Made by a program: the position numbers and the translations under genes. A stretch of DNA of 64,000 nucleotides from Desulfoscipio geothermicus. GTDB lineage: Bacteria > Bacillota > Desulfotomaculia > Desulfotomaculales > Desulfallaceae. Below are positions 24,840-33,224 of this stretch, in pieces. The stretch lies in assembly GCA_016841205.1 (NCBI GenBank), contig JAENZP010000016.1, positions 1 through 64,000 of the forward strand, read 5' to 3'. How positions within the stretch are numbered: the first letter of the stretch is position 1; each line of letters begins with the position of its first letter. A model generated the notes under the pieces. The model was not told the origin of the DNA. It was given only the letters and a program-made list of their open reading frames with translations, and searched no databases.

Positions 24840-25742
24840 ATGAGCTCAAAATTATTAGAGAATTGTACTCTATGTCCGAGGGGTTGTCATGTAGACCGCA
24901 CGCATGGGCAGAAAGGGTATTGCAGAGAAACAGATGAGTTAGTAGTTGCAAGGGCCGCGTTGCATATGTGGGAGGAACCTTGCATCTCTGGAAAAAATGG
25001 TTCAGGAACCGTATTCTTCTCGGGATGTTCCATGGGCTGCGTTTATTGTCAGAATTATAACATTGCTAAAGGATTGGCAGGCAAGAAAATCACAGTGGAA
25101 CGGCTTGCGGATATATTTTTAGAACTTCAGGTGCAAGCAGCAAATAATATCAATTTGGTTACACCAAGCCATTATGTGCCACAGATTATTGAAGCCATAA
25201 CACTATCAAGGGAAAAAGGACTTTATGTGCCAATAGTGTATAATTGCAGCGGATATGAGAAATTGGAGACACTGAAATTGCTGGAGGGTTATGTAGATAT
25301 CTATCTTCCGGATTTTAAATATATGTCCAAAGAGATCGCCAAGAAGTATTCCAATGCTGAAGATTATTTTAATTATGCCTCTGAAGCAATTAAGGAAATG
25401 TTACGTCAAGTAGGTAAACCTTCTTTTAATGAAAATGGCATGATGACAAGAGGTGTGCTTGTCAGGCATTTAACACTGCCAGGGTATCTCAAAGATTCGA
25501 AGGAGATTATTAAATATTTATATGAAACCTTTGGAGATGCAATATTTATAAGTATTATGAACCAGTACACACCGATATCAACTGTCAAACAATATCCGGA
25601 AATTAACCGGAGAGTAACAGATAAAGAATATAATGAATTAGTAAATTACGCCATTTTTTTGGGTCTAGAAAATGGATTTATTCAGCAAGGAGAAACAGCG
25701 TCGGAAAGCTTTATTCCGGAATTTAACCAAGAAGGAGTTTAG
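24840..25742 (+). CDS. Radical SAM protein, PflA/PflX-like (COG1313 type)
   Basis: A 300-residue radical SAM enzyme. An N-terminal Cys motif (CTLCPRGCHVDR...GYC) is followed by the SAM-binding cluster CSMGCVYC (CxxxCxxC, about residues 66-73) in GTVFFSGCSMGCVYCQN. Further landmarks are VTPSHYVPQI, IVYNCSGYE and YLPDFKYM. Such PflX-like proteins resemble pyruvate formate-lyase activating enzymes but their targets are unknown; no PFL-type glycyl radical enzyme is in the window. The ATG at 24840 follows AAAAGGAAAG; a longer frame would run through the tRNA. Confidence 0.88.
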   Translation: MSSKLLENCTLCPRGCHVDRTHGQKGYCRETDELVVARAALHMWEEPCISGKNGSGTVFFSGCSMGCVYCQNYNIAKGLAGKKITVERLADIFLELQVQAANNINLVTPSHYVPQIIEAITLSREKGLYVPIVYNCSGYEKLETLKLLEGYVDIYLPDFKYMSKEIAKKYSNAEDYFNYASEAIKEMLRQVGKPSFNENGMMTRGVLVRHLTLPGYLKDSKEIIKYLYETFGDAIFISIMNQYTPISTVKQYPEINRRVTDKEYNELVNYAIFLGLENGFIQQGETASESFIPEFNQEGV

Positions 25743-25809
25743 AATCATAAAAAAGATTTTAGTTATAGCCGGGTTATATTTTTAAAAACTTTTAATAAAT
25801 AATTAGCTG

Positions 25810-25838
25810 ATGACAAGGTTTACAGGTTGTGGTATAGT
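25810..25838 (+). promoter_or_regulatory. Putative promoter of the TrpXYZ-type ABC operon
   Basis: ATGACA (25810-25815), a 17-base spacer and TATAGT (25833-25838). It precedes a leader of about 210 bases. Confidence 0.55.
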
Positions 25839-25843
25839 ACCCA

Positions 25844-25995
25844 TAGTAGAGGACTACGAGACTAGTATAGTTATTAGAAAATTTTATACGGAGTGGTTGA
25901 GAAGAGATGAGCTTGGAGATAGTATGGATGAGCAGAGTTAACCGTCTTAAACCAGGCTGAGAAGTCTGGATTTTTTATGAGATGAGGAGATGAGA
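25844..25995 (+). promoter_or_regulatory. Leader RNA rich in (G/T)AG triplets, possible TRAP-type binding site with attenuator
   Basis: The leader opens with a small hairpin (GTAG-AGGA-CTAC) and then carries clustered GAG/TAG triplets, several at exactly 2-base spacing: GAG-ac-TAG-ta-TAG (25858-25870), GAG-aa-GAG-at-GAG (25899-25911), GAG-ca-GAG (25930-25937), with others between. A terminator hairpin follows (25952-25976), then GAG-at-GAG and GAG-at-GAG (25979-25994) just beyond it. In bacilli the tryptophan-activated TRAP ring binds about eleven (G/U)AG repeats spaced by 2-3 bases. Spacing here is not uniform, and no TRAP gene is in the window, so this is a hypothesis. Confidence 0.4.
25952..25976 (+). 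terminator. Leader terminator/attenuator
   Basis: CCAGGCT (25952-25958), GAGA loop, AGTCTGG (25963-25969; one G-T pair), then ATTTTTT. It lies between the promoter and the first gene, which marks it as an attenuator. Confidence 0.7.
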
Positions 25996-26053
25996 AACGT
26001 ATCCTAGACATGTATTCAGAGAATACTCAAAAAAATTTGTGGGAGGTTATTTA

Positions 26054-27058
26054 ATGAAGAAGTTCATGTCAGTAGTTATTTTGGTATGCCTATCATTACT
26101 AATGACCTCGTTGGTTGGATGTACATCCAGTCAGAAGCAATCGGGGGAATCATCAAAGGATGATAATAAATTACAGATAGGGATTGTACAAATCGTAGAG
26201 CATCCATCTCTTAACACCATCAGAGAGTCATTAATTAAGGAATTGGGCGCTCAAGGATTTAAAGATGGTGAAAATATAGTAATTGATTATCAAAATGCTC
26301 AAGGCGATCAGACCAATCTCAAAACCATCTGCCAGAAGTTTGTAAACAATAAGTATGACTTAATTATTGCCATAGCTACCCCGTCTGCCCAGGCGGCGGT
26401 AGGTGAAACCAAGGAAATTCCGATAGTATTTTCAGCCTGTACAGATCCGGTAGGGTCAGGACTGGTGAGCAATTTGGAGAAGCCCGGCCAAAATGTTACC
26501 GGAACCTCTGATGCAGTATCAGCCGAAAAGATTATGGAACTGGCCAAGCGTATAACGCCCGGCATTAAGACAGTAGGAGCATTATATACCTCCAGCGAAA
26601 CTAATTCCGTATCAGTTGTTAATAATCTTAAAGATTACGCTGCAAAAAATAGCCTGACAGTTGTGGAAGCAACTGTAACTAATTCATCAGAAGTTCAACA
26701 AGCAGTCAGCTCTTTAGTTGGCAAGGTTGATGCCATATTCTCACCCATAGATAACACGGTTGCTTCAGCTATGCCGTTGGTTGCGCAGGTGGCTAATAAG
26801 GCGAAAAAGCCTGTATATGTAGGTGCGGATTCGATGGTGAAAGATGGTGGATTGGCTACATTTGGTATTAACTACACCATTTTGGGACAGGAAACAGCCA
26901 AAATGGCTGCGGAGATACTAAACGGAAAAAATGCCGGCGATATCCCGGTTAAGACCATGACTGATATGGACATTTATGTTAATAAAGATACTGCTGCTGC
27001 TATTGGGGTTACTATACCTGATGATGTTTTAAAAGCAGCTACGATATTTGGAAAGTAA
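26054..27058 (+). CDS. ABC transporter substrate-binding lipoprotein, TrpX-like (COG2984 family)
   Basis: A 334-residue extracytoplasmic binding protein with a lipoprotein signal (residues 1-24, lipobox SLVGC). The mature chain has the family pattern: IGIVQIVEHPSLNTIRE, then IIAIATPSAQAAV, FSACTDPVGSGLV and the GQNVTGTSD block. Members of this family import tryptophan, tyrosine or other small ligands in Firmicutes. ATG 26054 follows GGGAGG. The permease and ATPase follow directly. Tryptophan is a reasonable ligand guess given the family and the leader, but it is not proven. Confidence 0.85.
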   Translation: MKKFMSVVILVCLSLLMTSLVGCTSSQKQSGESSKDDNKLQIGIVQIVEHPSLNTIRESLIKELGAQGFKDGENIVIDYQNAQGDQTNLKTICQKFVNNKYDLIIAIATPSAQAAVGETKEIPIVFSACTDPVGSGLVSNLEKPGQNVTGTSDAVSAEKIMELAKRITPGIKTVGALYTSSETNSVSVVNNLKDYAAKNSLTVVEATVTNSSEVQQAVSSLVGKVDAIFSPIDNTVASAMPLVAQVANKAKKPVYVGADSMVKDGGLATFGINYTILGQETAKMAAEILNGKNAGDIPVKTMTDMDIYVNKDTAAAIGVTIPDDVLKAATIFGK

Positions 27059-27080
27059 ATTCAAAGGAGTCGGCAACTTG

Positions 27081-27989
27081 ATGAGTTTCTTGGCTTTTCA
27101 GGGCTCAATTGAATTGGGAATTATCTATGCCATAATGGCACTGGGAGTGTTTCTCTCCTTTCGAACCTTAAATTTTCCTGACTTGACTGTAGATGGCAGC
27201 TTCGTTACCGGGGCTGCCTTTTCAGCGGTGTTATGTATCAACGGACATCCGGTATGGGGATTGGTACTGGGGTTGGTAGCCGGAAGTGCGGCTGGATGTA
27301 TAACCGCCCTGTTGCATACCAAGCTGGAAATTCAGCCATTACTGGCGGGAATCCTGGTCATGCTGGGCTTATACTCCATAAATTTAAAGGTAATGGGTAC
27401 CAGAGCTAATATTCCCTTGGTAAACCAAACGACCGTATTTAGCTCTCTGGAAGGTACAGCTTTGGAAGCGTACGCCCAATTGCTTATCCCTTTGGGAATC
27501 CTGCTGGCCTTATTAATTTTATTGTTTTTGTTTTTAAAGACCAAACTTGGTTTTAGTCTTCGGGCCACAGGTGACAATGCCCAGATGGTACGGGCTTTGG
27601 GAGTTAATACCGATACAACGATTTTAATTGGTATGGCGCTTTCCAATTCTTTGGTGGCTTTATCCGGCGCTCTGCTGTCGCAGTATCAATCATTTACCGA
27701 TATTGGCATGGGTATAGGTATGGTAGTTATAGGTTTAGCCTCGGTGATTATTGGTGAGGTTATTTTTGGTACTAGTTCACTGCTGCGGCGTCTGATCGCG
27801 GTGATCCTTGGGGCAGTACTCTACCGAATGATTATTGCGGTGGCCCTGGAAATGGGGATGCCGGCTACGGATTTGAAGTTGGTATCCGCAACACTGGTAG
27901 CTTTAGCGTTAGCAATGCCGATTATTAAGAAAAAGGCTTTATTTTACAAACGGAAAATAGCGGCTCAGGGTATTAAGCGGGGAGGGTAA
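27081..27989 (+). CDS. ABC transporter permease, TrpY-like (COG4120 family)
   Basis: A 302-residue membrane protein with about eight to nine hydrophobic segments. Family hallmarks are the ELGIIYAIMALGVFLSFRTLNFPDLTVDG start, the GCITALLHTKLEI loop and GFSLRATGDNAQMVRALGVN (about residue 170), a conserved cytoplasmic segment of branched-chain-type permeases. AAAGGAG precedes ATG 27081; a longer frame from 27048 overlaps the binding-protein gene and is less likely. It ends 5 bases before the ATPase gene. Confidence 0.85.
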   Translation: MSFLAFQGSIELGIIYAIMALGVFLSFRTLNFPDLTVDGSFVTGAAFSAVLCINGHPVWGLVLGLVAGSAAGCITALLHTKLEIQPLLAGILVMLGLYSINLKVMGTRANIPLVNQTTVFSSLEGTALEAYAQLLIPLGILLALLILLFLFLKTKLGFSLRATGDNAQMVRALGVNTDTTILIGMALSNSLVALSGALLSQYQSFTDIGMGIGMVVIGLASVIIGEVIFGTSSLLRRLIAVILGAVLYRMIIAVALEMGMPATDLKLVSATLVALALAMPIIKKKALFYKRKIAAQGIKRGG

Positions 27990-27994
27990 GAAGA

Positions 27995-28789
27995 TTGGTT
28001 ATAATTGAAGGTCTCAGCAAAGTCTTCGACCATGGGACCACTAACGAAAAGCTGGCCCTTGATAATATTAACCTTTCCCTGGGAACGGGTGAGTTTGTAA
28101 CCGTAATTGGTGGCAACGGCGCCGGCAAATCCACTTTACTAAATTGTATCGCCGGGGTATTCGAAATAGACACGGGCAGAATTATGCTGGGAAATAAAGA
28201 TATGACTTACTGGCCTGAATATAAACGTTCCAGGCATATTGGCCGGGTATTTCAGGATCCTCTCCAAGGAACCGCTTTTGATATGACTATTGAAGAAAAC
28301 CTGGCGATAGCTTATGCGAAAGGTAAACCCCAGGGTTTAAGAAGAGGCATTAACAAAGCTGACCTGCAGAAGTTTAGAGAGCGACTGTCCTTGCTTGACT
28401 TGGGCCTTGAAGATAGGATGAAACAAAAAGTAGGAACCCTTTCCGGTGGGCAGCGTCAGGCCCTAACGCTTCTGATGGCAACCATGGTTGAACCGCAGCT
28501 GTTATTGCTGGATGAGCATACGGCTGCTTTGGATCCAGGGATGGCTAAAAAAGTTATCTCGCTTACCGGGGAGATGGTTGAGCAATATCATTTATGCACC
28601 TTAATGGTGACTCACAATATGAAGGCTGCTTTAGAATACGGCAGCCGGACAATCATGATGCATGAAGGCAGAATCATCATGGATATAACCGGCCGGGAAA
28701 GAGAAACGATGACGGTTGAGTTGTTAATAAAGCAGTTTGGCAGTCGCAGCGGGACTGAACTGGATAATGACAGGCTTCTCTTGAGTTAA
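27995..28789 (+). CDS. ABC transporter ATPase, TrpZ-like (COG1101 family)
   Basis: A 264-residue ATPase with Walker A GGNGAGKST (about residue 38), Q-loop VFQDP, signature TLSGGQRQALTLLMA, Walker B LLLLDEHTAALDP and the H-loop VTHN. His after the catalytic Glu (DEHTA instead of DEPTA) is characteristic of this subfamily. It starts at TTG 27995 behind GGGGAGGG. It is the last gene of the importer operon; no hairpin terminator is obvious before the next promoter at 28838. Confidence 0.88.
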   Translation: MVIIEGLSKVFDHGTTNEKLALDNINLSLGTGEFVTVIGGNGAGKSTLLNCIAGVFEIDTGRIMLGNKDMTYWPEYKRSRHIGRVFQDPLQGTAFDMTIEENLAIAYAKGKPQGLRRGINKADLQKFRERLSLLDLGLEDRMKQKVGTLSGGQRQALTLLMATMVEPQLLLLDEHTAALDPGMAKKVISLTGEMVEQYHLCTLMVTHNMKAALEYGSRTIMMHEGRIIMDITGRERETMTVELLIKQFGSRSGTELDNDRLLLS

Positions 28790-28837
28790 AGTGAACGAAA
28801 ACCAGCTCCTTACGCTATCAATGATATAAACATAACC

Positions 28838-28899
28838 TTGACAATTAGAAGGGGCACTTTTATAATCAATTTATTATTAGTAATTTAGTAAGCCACTAA
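28838..28899 (+). promoter_or_regulatory. Strong sigma-A promoter with downstream palindromic operator (copy 2)
   Basis: TTGACA (28838-28843), 17 bases, TATAAT (28861-28866), then 10 bases on TTAGTAATTTAGTAA (28877-28891) and ACTAA (28895-28899). The 15-base core is identical to 24121-24135 and the palindrome TTAGT-N5-ACTAA is kept, while surrounding bases differ. This points to one regulator controlling both genes. Confidence 0.7.
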
Positions 28900-28917
28900 G
28901 ATTGAGGGGGCCAAATA

Positions 28918-29397
28918 ATGAAAATACCAACTACTTTAAAGCATAAACCGGTTATAGTATCTGAAAACTACGAAAACGTTGACGGCAGGTATGCGTATAA
29001 TTCAGATGCTAAGGGTCTTTCATTAGGATTGGCGCAATGGAATGACCGGGGTAAAGTAGAAATATCCGCCAAAGTGTGGAGGTACACAGGTGAAAAATGG
29101 TCCAGACAGTCTGAGGAAATGCCGCTGCACCGTGTACTTGACCTGGCTATTTTAGTTTGTAGAGCAAAACTTCATTTTCAAGAAGCTTACCGGTATGAGA
29201 AGTTATACGACCCTGAGAAACCTGTCATTGACAGAGTGGGTTTACAGGGTGACGCCATGACGGTTGCTGTTTGTACCGATAATGAAAAGATCAATGAGGA
29301 TATAAAGTTATTCAGCCAAGCTCTTAGTAATGATGATGAACTTCTCGGAGAGCGATTAAAAACTTTAGCAAGGGTTTTAAACGAGATGGGTTATTAA
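28918..29397 (+). CDS. DUF6530-like hypothetical protein
   Basis: A 159-residue soluble protein without signal or membrane segments. The N-terminal KIPTTLKHKPVIVSENYENVDGRY, the SDAKGLSLGLAQW motif and the SAKVWRYTGEKWSRQSEE stretch followed by LHRVLDLAI resemble a widespread uncharacterised family that I recall as DUF6530. The biochemical role is unknown. GAGGGGG precedes ATG 28918. It is read from the operator-bearing promoter at 28838 and converges with the minus-strand gene at 29405, 7 bases away. Confidence 0.65.
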   Translation: MKIPTTLKHKPVIVSENYENVDGRYAYNSDAKGLSLGLAQWNDRGKVEISAKVWRYTGEKWSRQSEEMPLHRVLDLAILVCRAKLHFQEAYRYEKLYDPEKPVIDRVGLQGDAMTVAVCTDNEKINEDIKLFSQALSNDDELLGERLKTLARVLNEMGY

Positions 29398-29404
29398 TCC
29401 AGGG

Positions 29405-29932
29405 CTATAACAGAAGTTTTTTCCACGGGTCATTTCGGCAGTTATCAATTTCCTTACTGCGGGCAATTATATAACTTTTGATTGCCTTATATTCGGATAG
29501 CCTCTTCCATACAGAAAGAACCCGCCTAACAAAGCGGGGGTCCAGCCTGCGCATATCACCAAGCTGTACTAGGGGACAGATTAACCGGCCACCTTCATCG
29601 AATACCAGGCCAATGTCTTTTTCGGCTTCAATATAGGGGGTCAGGGGAAAAGTGCGACATAACAGGGGACGTTGACGCCTGGGACACTTGCCCCGGCAGT
29701 GCAGAATGTAAGAATGTTCCCCGGGGAAAGCTGCTTCTATTTTGGGGATCAGGGCTGTATTACACCAATCCAGCCCTTGAAATATCTTTTCTTCACCGGG
29801 TAGCAGATATACTCCCGCCCCATTATCCCATTCGGTACAGCACTTGGACCCGCAGAGCTTACCGCAATCGACCGGCAGCGGTGTGACACTGTCCAACTGT
29901 TGGTATAAACTTGACCAATTTATTTTTTCCAT
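29405..29932 (-). CDS. YkgJ-like cysteine-cluster (putative Fe-S) protein
   Basis: A 175-residue protein with a Cys pattern typical of the YkgJ/CxxxCxxC zinc- or iron-binding family: DCGKLCGSKCC (about residues 23-32), HCRGKCPRRQRPLLCRTFPL (about residue 80), and ICPL later. These Cys probably hold a metal cluster. A GGGGG tract lies upstream of ATG 29932. It is a single-gene unit converging with the DUF6530-like gene. The function is unknown. Confidence 0.75.
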   Translation of the reverse strand: MEKINWSSLYQQLDSVTPLPVDCGKLCGSKCCTEWDNGAGVYLLPGEEKIFQGLDWCNTALIPKIEAAFPGEHSYILHCRGKCPRRQRPLLCRTFPLTPYIEAEKDIGLVFDEGGRLICPLVQLGDMRRLDPRFVRRVLSVWKRLSEYKAIKSYIIARSKEIDNCRNDPWKKLLL

Positions 29933-30064
29933 ATAGTTAAACCCCCAACCATTACATTCTATATTACTACATTTTTATATGCCTGTACAAAAATTGGCGT
30001 AAATAATTGTTCAATACATGTCAACATCTGGGGATATTGTAAGGCTTATTAAGTAGGTGTGAAT

Positions 30065-30121
30065 ATGTCATATGAAAGTAAAATTAATGAATTGAGAGGG
30101 ATATATTCTAACGTAGACTAA
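30065..30121 (+). other. Short frame, likely gene remnant (18 codons)
   Basis: ATG 30065 behind AGTAGGTG encodes M-S-Y-E-S-K-I-N-E-L-R-G-I-Y-S-N-V-D then TAA. It looks like the start of a deleted gene. The rest of the 29933-30238 gap shows no supported feature. Confidence 0.25.
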
Positions 30122-30202
30122 TACCGTTTGTTGGGACAGGACTAACCATATCCTTTTTCTGTCCCCGATTGGGCTACTTTAATACGAAAAATAGCTGCAT
30201 AA

Positions 30203-30433
30203 CATTTTAGTTTAAGCTGCATTAATGATGTCAACATCTTGGTTGATAAATGCCAATACTGGGAAGCAATTGCTGTCATTAAACAGCATTGGGGGGGGGC
30301 AGACTTTCAATTGCAAGAGGAGGTATGCAATCACTTACATGGTCTCGTTGAAGATCCCGGTTCACATACCATTAAATTTAATGTTTTGTCCTTACAAACA
30401 TATTGTTTAGTTTCTTCCAAAGGGAAGGAGTAA
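30203..30433 (+). pseudogene. Unidentified protein fragment without a good start
   Basis: An open frame from the TAA at 30200-30202 to TAA 30431-30433 reads like real protein (CQYWEAIAVIKQHWGGADF, LQEEVCNHLHGLVEDPGSH). It lacks a ribosome site and an ATG; the best start is TTG 30239. A run of nine G at 30291-30299 lies inside it and would be a frameshift hotspot. No family is recognised. Its end overlaps the end of the minus-strand membrane gene by 56 bases. Confidence 0.3.
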
Positions 30434-31025
30434 GATTTTTCACATTAAGTATAATGACAGGGGGAGTAGGTGAATCCTGGGGAGTAAGTTCATTATTAGT
30501 TTCGTTGGTTTTCTTGTTAGCACCAATACTTATCTTGTTAGCATTAGTTTTTTTCTCATTAGCGCCAATGTATTTCTTGTAAAAGTATTTTACGTAAACA
30601 AGAGCCATTGTGATTCCAAAGATGGAATGTCCTATAAACGCACTTATATTAGATAAAGGTTTAGCCGGTGCGTAACCTGTTGTGAAAGGTAAGTTGTGGT
30701 AGAGTATGCCATAAAAGCATAACCAAGCGAATAGCCCGACGCCTAAACCTTTCAACATGTAATGTTGTTGTCCCCGCCATTCTATTAATAAACCCATAAT
30801 TATTCCGAACATCCCTCCAACCGTTAAATCCACTAAAAGCCCTGCAACCGTTCCCCAAAATGTTTCAATGTCTGGCTTATTAACAAGCAAGGATGATCCA
30901 ACATTCCAAATATAGAAATCTGCAAATCCAACCAGTTTTGCAAAAAAACTATAAGTATCCCTAACTATTACCGCTATAATTCCTGAAACAACCCATAGGG
31001 CAAAGGGATCAATACGGTTTGTCAA
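30378..31025 (-). CDS. Hypothetical multi-pass membrane protein
   Basis: A 215-residue protein with four hydrophobic segments in the first 150 residues (ALWVVSGIIAVIV, GTVAGLLVDLTVGGMFGIIMGLL, GLGVGLFAWLCFYGILY, IFGITMALVYVKYFY). A hydrophilic tail holds a repeated (IGAN-KK-TN) unit and ends in basic residues. Start TTG 31025 is chosen because GGAGGT lies just upstream; an earlier TTG at 31040 falls inside this site. The N-terminal layout resembles small DUF membrane proteins of spore-forming Clostridia. The function is unknown. Confidence 0.7.
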   Translation of the reverse strand: MTNRIDPFALWVVSGIIAVIVRDTYSFFAKLVGFADFYIWNVGSSLLVNKPDIETFWGTVAGLLVDLTVGGMFGIIMGLLIEWRGQQHYMLKGLGVGLFAWLCFYGILYHNLPFTTGYAPAKPLSNISAFIGHSIFGITMALVYVKYFYKKYIGANEKKTNANKISIGANKKTNETNNELTPQDSPTPPVIILNVKNLTPSLWKKLNNMFVRTKH

Positions 31026-31179
31026 AGTGTCCACCTCCAAGTTATATTTAGTCTTACATAACTTATAGATGATTATTCTTTAATGGACCTTCAAAAGACA
31101 TTTTATAGAGCAAGTGTTACTGATATAACAGATAAATATGGTAATAGTTAGTTAACATGATAGATTAAAAGTCGAGTAT

Positions 31180-31422
31180 GCTAACAGTTAAAACGGTAAT
31201 CTCACCGTTGAGACTATGCACACTAGTACTGGTGTACATAACTCAGGAAATGCTTCTGTGCAATCCTTCCTCGTTTCGTACTTTACCGTGCGTGATGGAT
31301 TACATCTACCCTGTAATCATGGGAATCGAAGGGCTCCCTGGCTTTGTAGTGCTTTCGCTATAGGCAAACAAAAAAGCATTGAGTACCCTTTTTAGGAGGG
31401 TGCACAATGCTTTTTATTTGCC
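31180..31422. other. Structured non-coding segment ending in a bidirectional hairpin
   Basis: This stretch is more GC-rich than its surroundings and contains nested inverted repeats: ACACTAGT/ACTGGTGT (near 31219-31235), GATTACA/TGTAATC (near 31298-31318), and a long hairpin at 31363-31422 whose outer arms are GGCAAA/TTTGCC and whose inner arms (AAAGCATTG/CAATGCTTT) carry A/T runs on both sides. No good reading frame fits; a minus frame reads protein-like but has stops. It could be a regulatory RNA or intron/transposon debris. The remaining 31026-31900 bases show nothing else I can name. Confidence 0.35.
31363..31422. terminator. Bidirectional terminator-like hairpin
   Basis: GGCAAA...AAAAAAGCATTG pairs with CAATGCTTTTT...TTTGCC, with an inner ACCCT/AGGGT. 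The T-rich 3' sides on both strands would allow termination either way. Confidence 0.55.
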
Positions 31423-31900
31423 TTAAATAGTGCTAAGTAAATCAAGAAGGAATAACATAAACAAAAATAAATATTCCCTGGGCCAGGCTTTAATAGCAAC
31501 AGCTGGCTTTGTATAAACAGGATTGATTCTGAAAGTGTATGGATACCTATAAGGATTACTAGGAATTAAACCGAATGTGGCAGAGTGCTAATTCCCCGTG
31601 GAAGGTGTATTAACAGGGGAACAAACATACCAGCCATTTTTGTGGACGGGATGAAGAAGAATAAATGTTATTTTGTAGGGATTTGGTGACAGAAACTTGA
31701 CATATTTAATAGTATATAAAAGTATTTTTAAATTACTCTTTCCTGTATACGCAAAGATTCTATTTCCCCATTTGTGCGTACCTCATTACGATATTGATGG
31801 AGCTTGGCACTGGTGTAGAGGTAGGTGTTTGATACCGGTTTCTATGAAGAAGTCTATGCCGAATCTCAGCTGGATTTTTTTTGACAACTGAGGGGGTGCA

Positions 31901-32047
31901 ATGCGCATAGACCAAATCTTTTCTTCCATGCAATACGGCAGTGACATCAATGATACCGTTTTAGTTATGCAAAAGGTGCTTATTTACCACGGAATTATGC
32001 CCCCGAAGGCCGATCTGCTGAGTGGGCACAATCACCTATCAATTTAA
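31901..32047 (+). pseudogene. Truncated glycosyltransferase N-terminus
   Basis: ATG 31901 behind GAGGGGG encodes 48 residues starting MRIDQIFSSMQYGSDINDT, which resembles the first beta-alpha unit of GT-B glycosyltransferases that begin M-x-I-x-Q and have a GDAI-like loop. The frame then drifts into a stop at 32045. The following 150 bases up to fabH hold no supported gene. The match is short, so the family is tentative. Confidence 0.4.
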
Positions 32048-32216
32048 AAAACCAGTTTGAGCGGGCAATTACCACCACAAAGTATTAGAAGCAGGAACTG
32101 CATCAAGCGGGCTATGACACTAATAGCAGTGTTCAATTATTACCATAAAAAAATTAAAAAGATCTTCCCTTTGTATCGCCAGTTAATTATGGAAGGTTTT
32201 GAGGTTGGTGATAAAC

Positions 32217-33209
32217 TTGATCGGAAATTTAATTAATGCCGTAATCGCCGGCATTGGTGTTTGCGTGCCGGACCGGGTGCTAACTAACAATGATTTGGAG
32301 AACATTGTGCATACCAGTGATGAGTGGATCCTTTCCAGGTCTGGAATTAGGGAGAGACGCATCGCTTCTCCGAGGGAAGCCACATCGGACCTTGCCACCG
32401 TAGCGGCAGTGCGGGCTATGGAGGACGCTGAAGTGATGCCGGAACAAGTGGATCTGGTCATCGTGGCCACTAACAGTCCCGACATGCTTTTCCCTGCTAC
32501 CGCCTGCTTGGTGCAAGATCGGATCGGGGCCAAAAACGCCGGAGCCTTCGACCTGGCCGCCGGTTGCACCGGTTTTATATACGCCCTGTGCGTTGGAAGC
32601 CAATTTATAGCTACCGGTTCCTACAGCACGGTTCTGGTGATCGGATCAGAAACTTTATCCAGGTTTGTCAATTGGGAGGACCGCGGCACTTGTGTTATTT
32701 TTGGCGATGGTGCCGGCGCCGTGGTTTTAAAACCCGTATCGGAGGACAACGGAATTCTAGCTTTCAAGCTCTGGTCTGACGGTGGCGCCGGGCGTCACCT
32801 GACATTGCCTGCGGGAGGATCAAAACGCCCAGCTACCAAAGATACTGTGGATAGCAAACTCCACTATATCCAGATGAACGGGCATGAGGTTTTTAAATTA
32901 GCGGTCAGGGCCATGGGAAAGGTAGCTCAAGAGGTGCTGGCGTCTGCCGGTTTAAAAAAATCGGAGCTTGACTTTTTCATTCCCCACCAAGCTAACCTAA
33001 AAATTATTGAAGCTGTGGCCAGGAGGCTTGATATACCTACTGAAAAAGTTTTGATTAATGTTGACCGTTATGGTAACACTTCCACAGCATCCATTCCCCT
33101 GGCCCTGGAAGAGGCCTTACGCAGCGGCAGGATTAAGAAAGGAGACCACATTGTTATGGTAGGCTTTGGCGCAGGTATGACCTGGGGAGGAGTAGCTATA
33201 AAATGGTGA
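32217..33209 (+). CDS. fabH: Beta-ketoacyl-ACP synthase III
   Basis: A 330-residue thiolase-fold condensing enzyme that starts fatty acid synthesis from acyl-CoA and malonyl-ACP. The catalytic Cys is in DLAAGCTGF (about residue 117), His in IPHQANLKII and Asn in DRYGNTSTASIP. The start is ambiguous: TTG 32217 behind GAGGTTGGTG is chosen; GTG 32208 or TTG 32199 are possible. An acyl carrier protein gene follows in 15 bases. No other fab genes are near, so the pair may serve a special acyl chain rather than bulk fatty acid synthesis. Confidence 0.9.
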   Translation: MIGNLINAVIAGIGVCVPDRVLTNNDLENIVHTSDEWILSRSGIRERRIASPREATSDLATVAAVRAMEDAEVMPEQVDLVIVATNSPDMLFPATACLVQDRIGAKNAGAFDLAAGCTGFIYALCVGSQFIATGSYSTVLVIGSETLSRFVNWEDRGTCVIFGDGAGAVVLKPVSEDNGILAFKLWSDGGAGRHLTLPAGGSKRPATKDTVDSKLHYIQMNGHEVFKLAVRAMGKVAQEVLASAGLKKSELDFFIPHQANLKIIEAVARRLDIPTEKVLINVDRYGNTSTASIPLALEEALRSGRIKKGDHIVMVGFGAGMTWGGVAIKW

Positions 33210-33224
33210 ACGAGGAGGAAATTA

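Noticed and set aside
30225-30410. Plus-strand 61-codon frame starting ATG-ATG
   Set aside because: No ribosome site; the overlapping frame from 30203 is more protein-like, and neither is convincing as a full gene.
31180-31370. 6S RNA or known riboswitch
   Set aside because: No long central-bubble hairpin with complementary ends and no recognised aptamer core could be found by eye.
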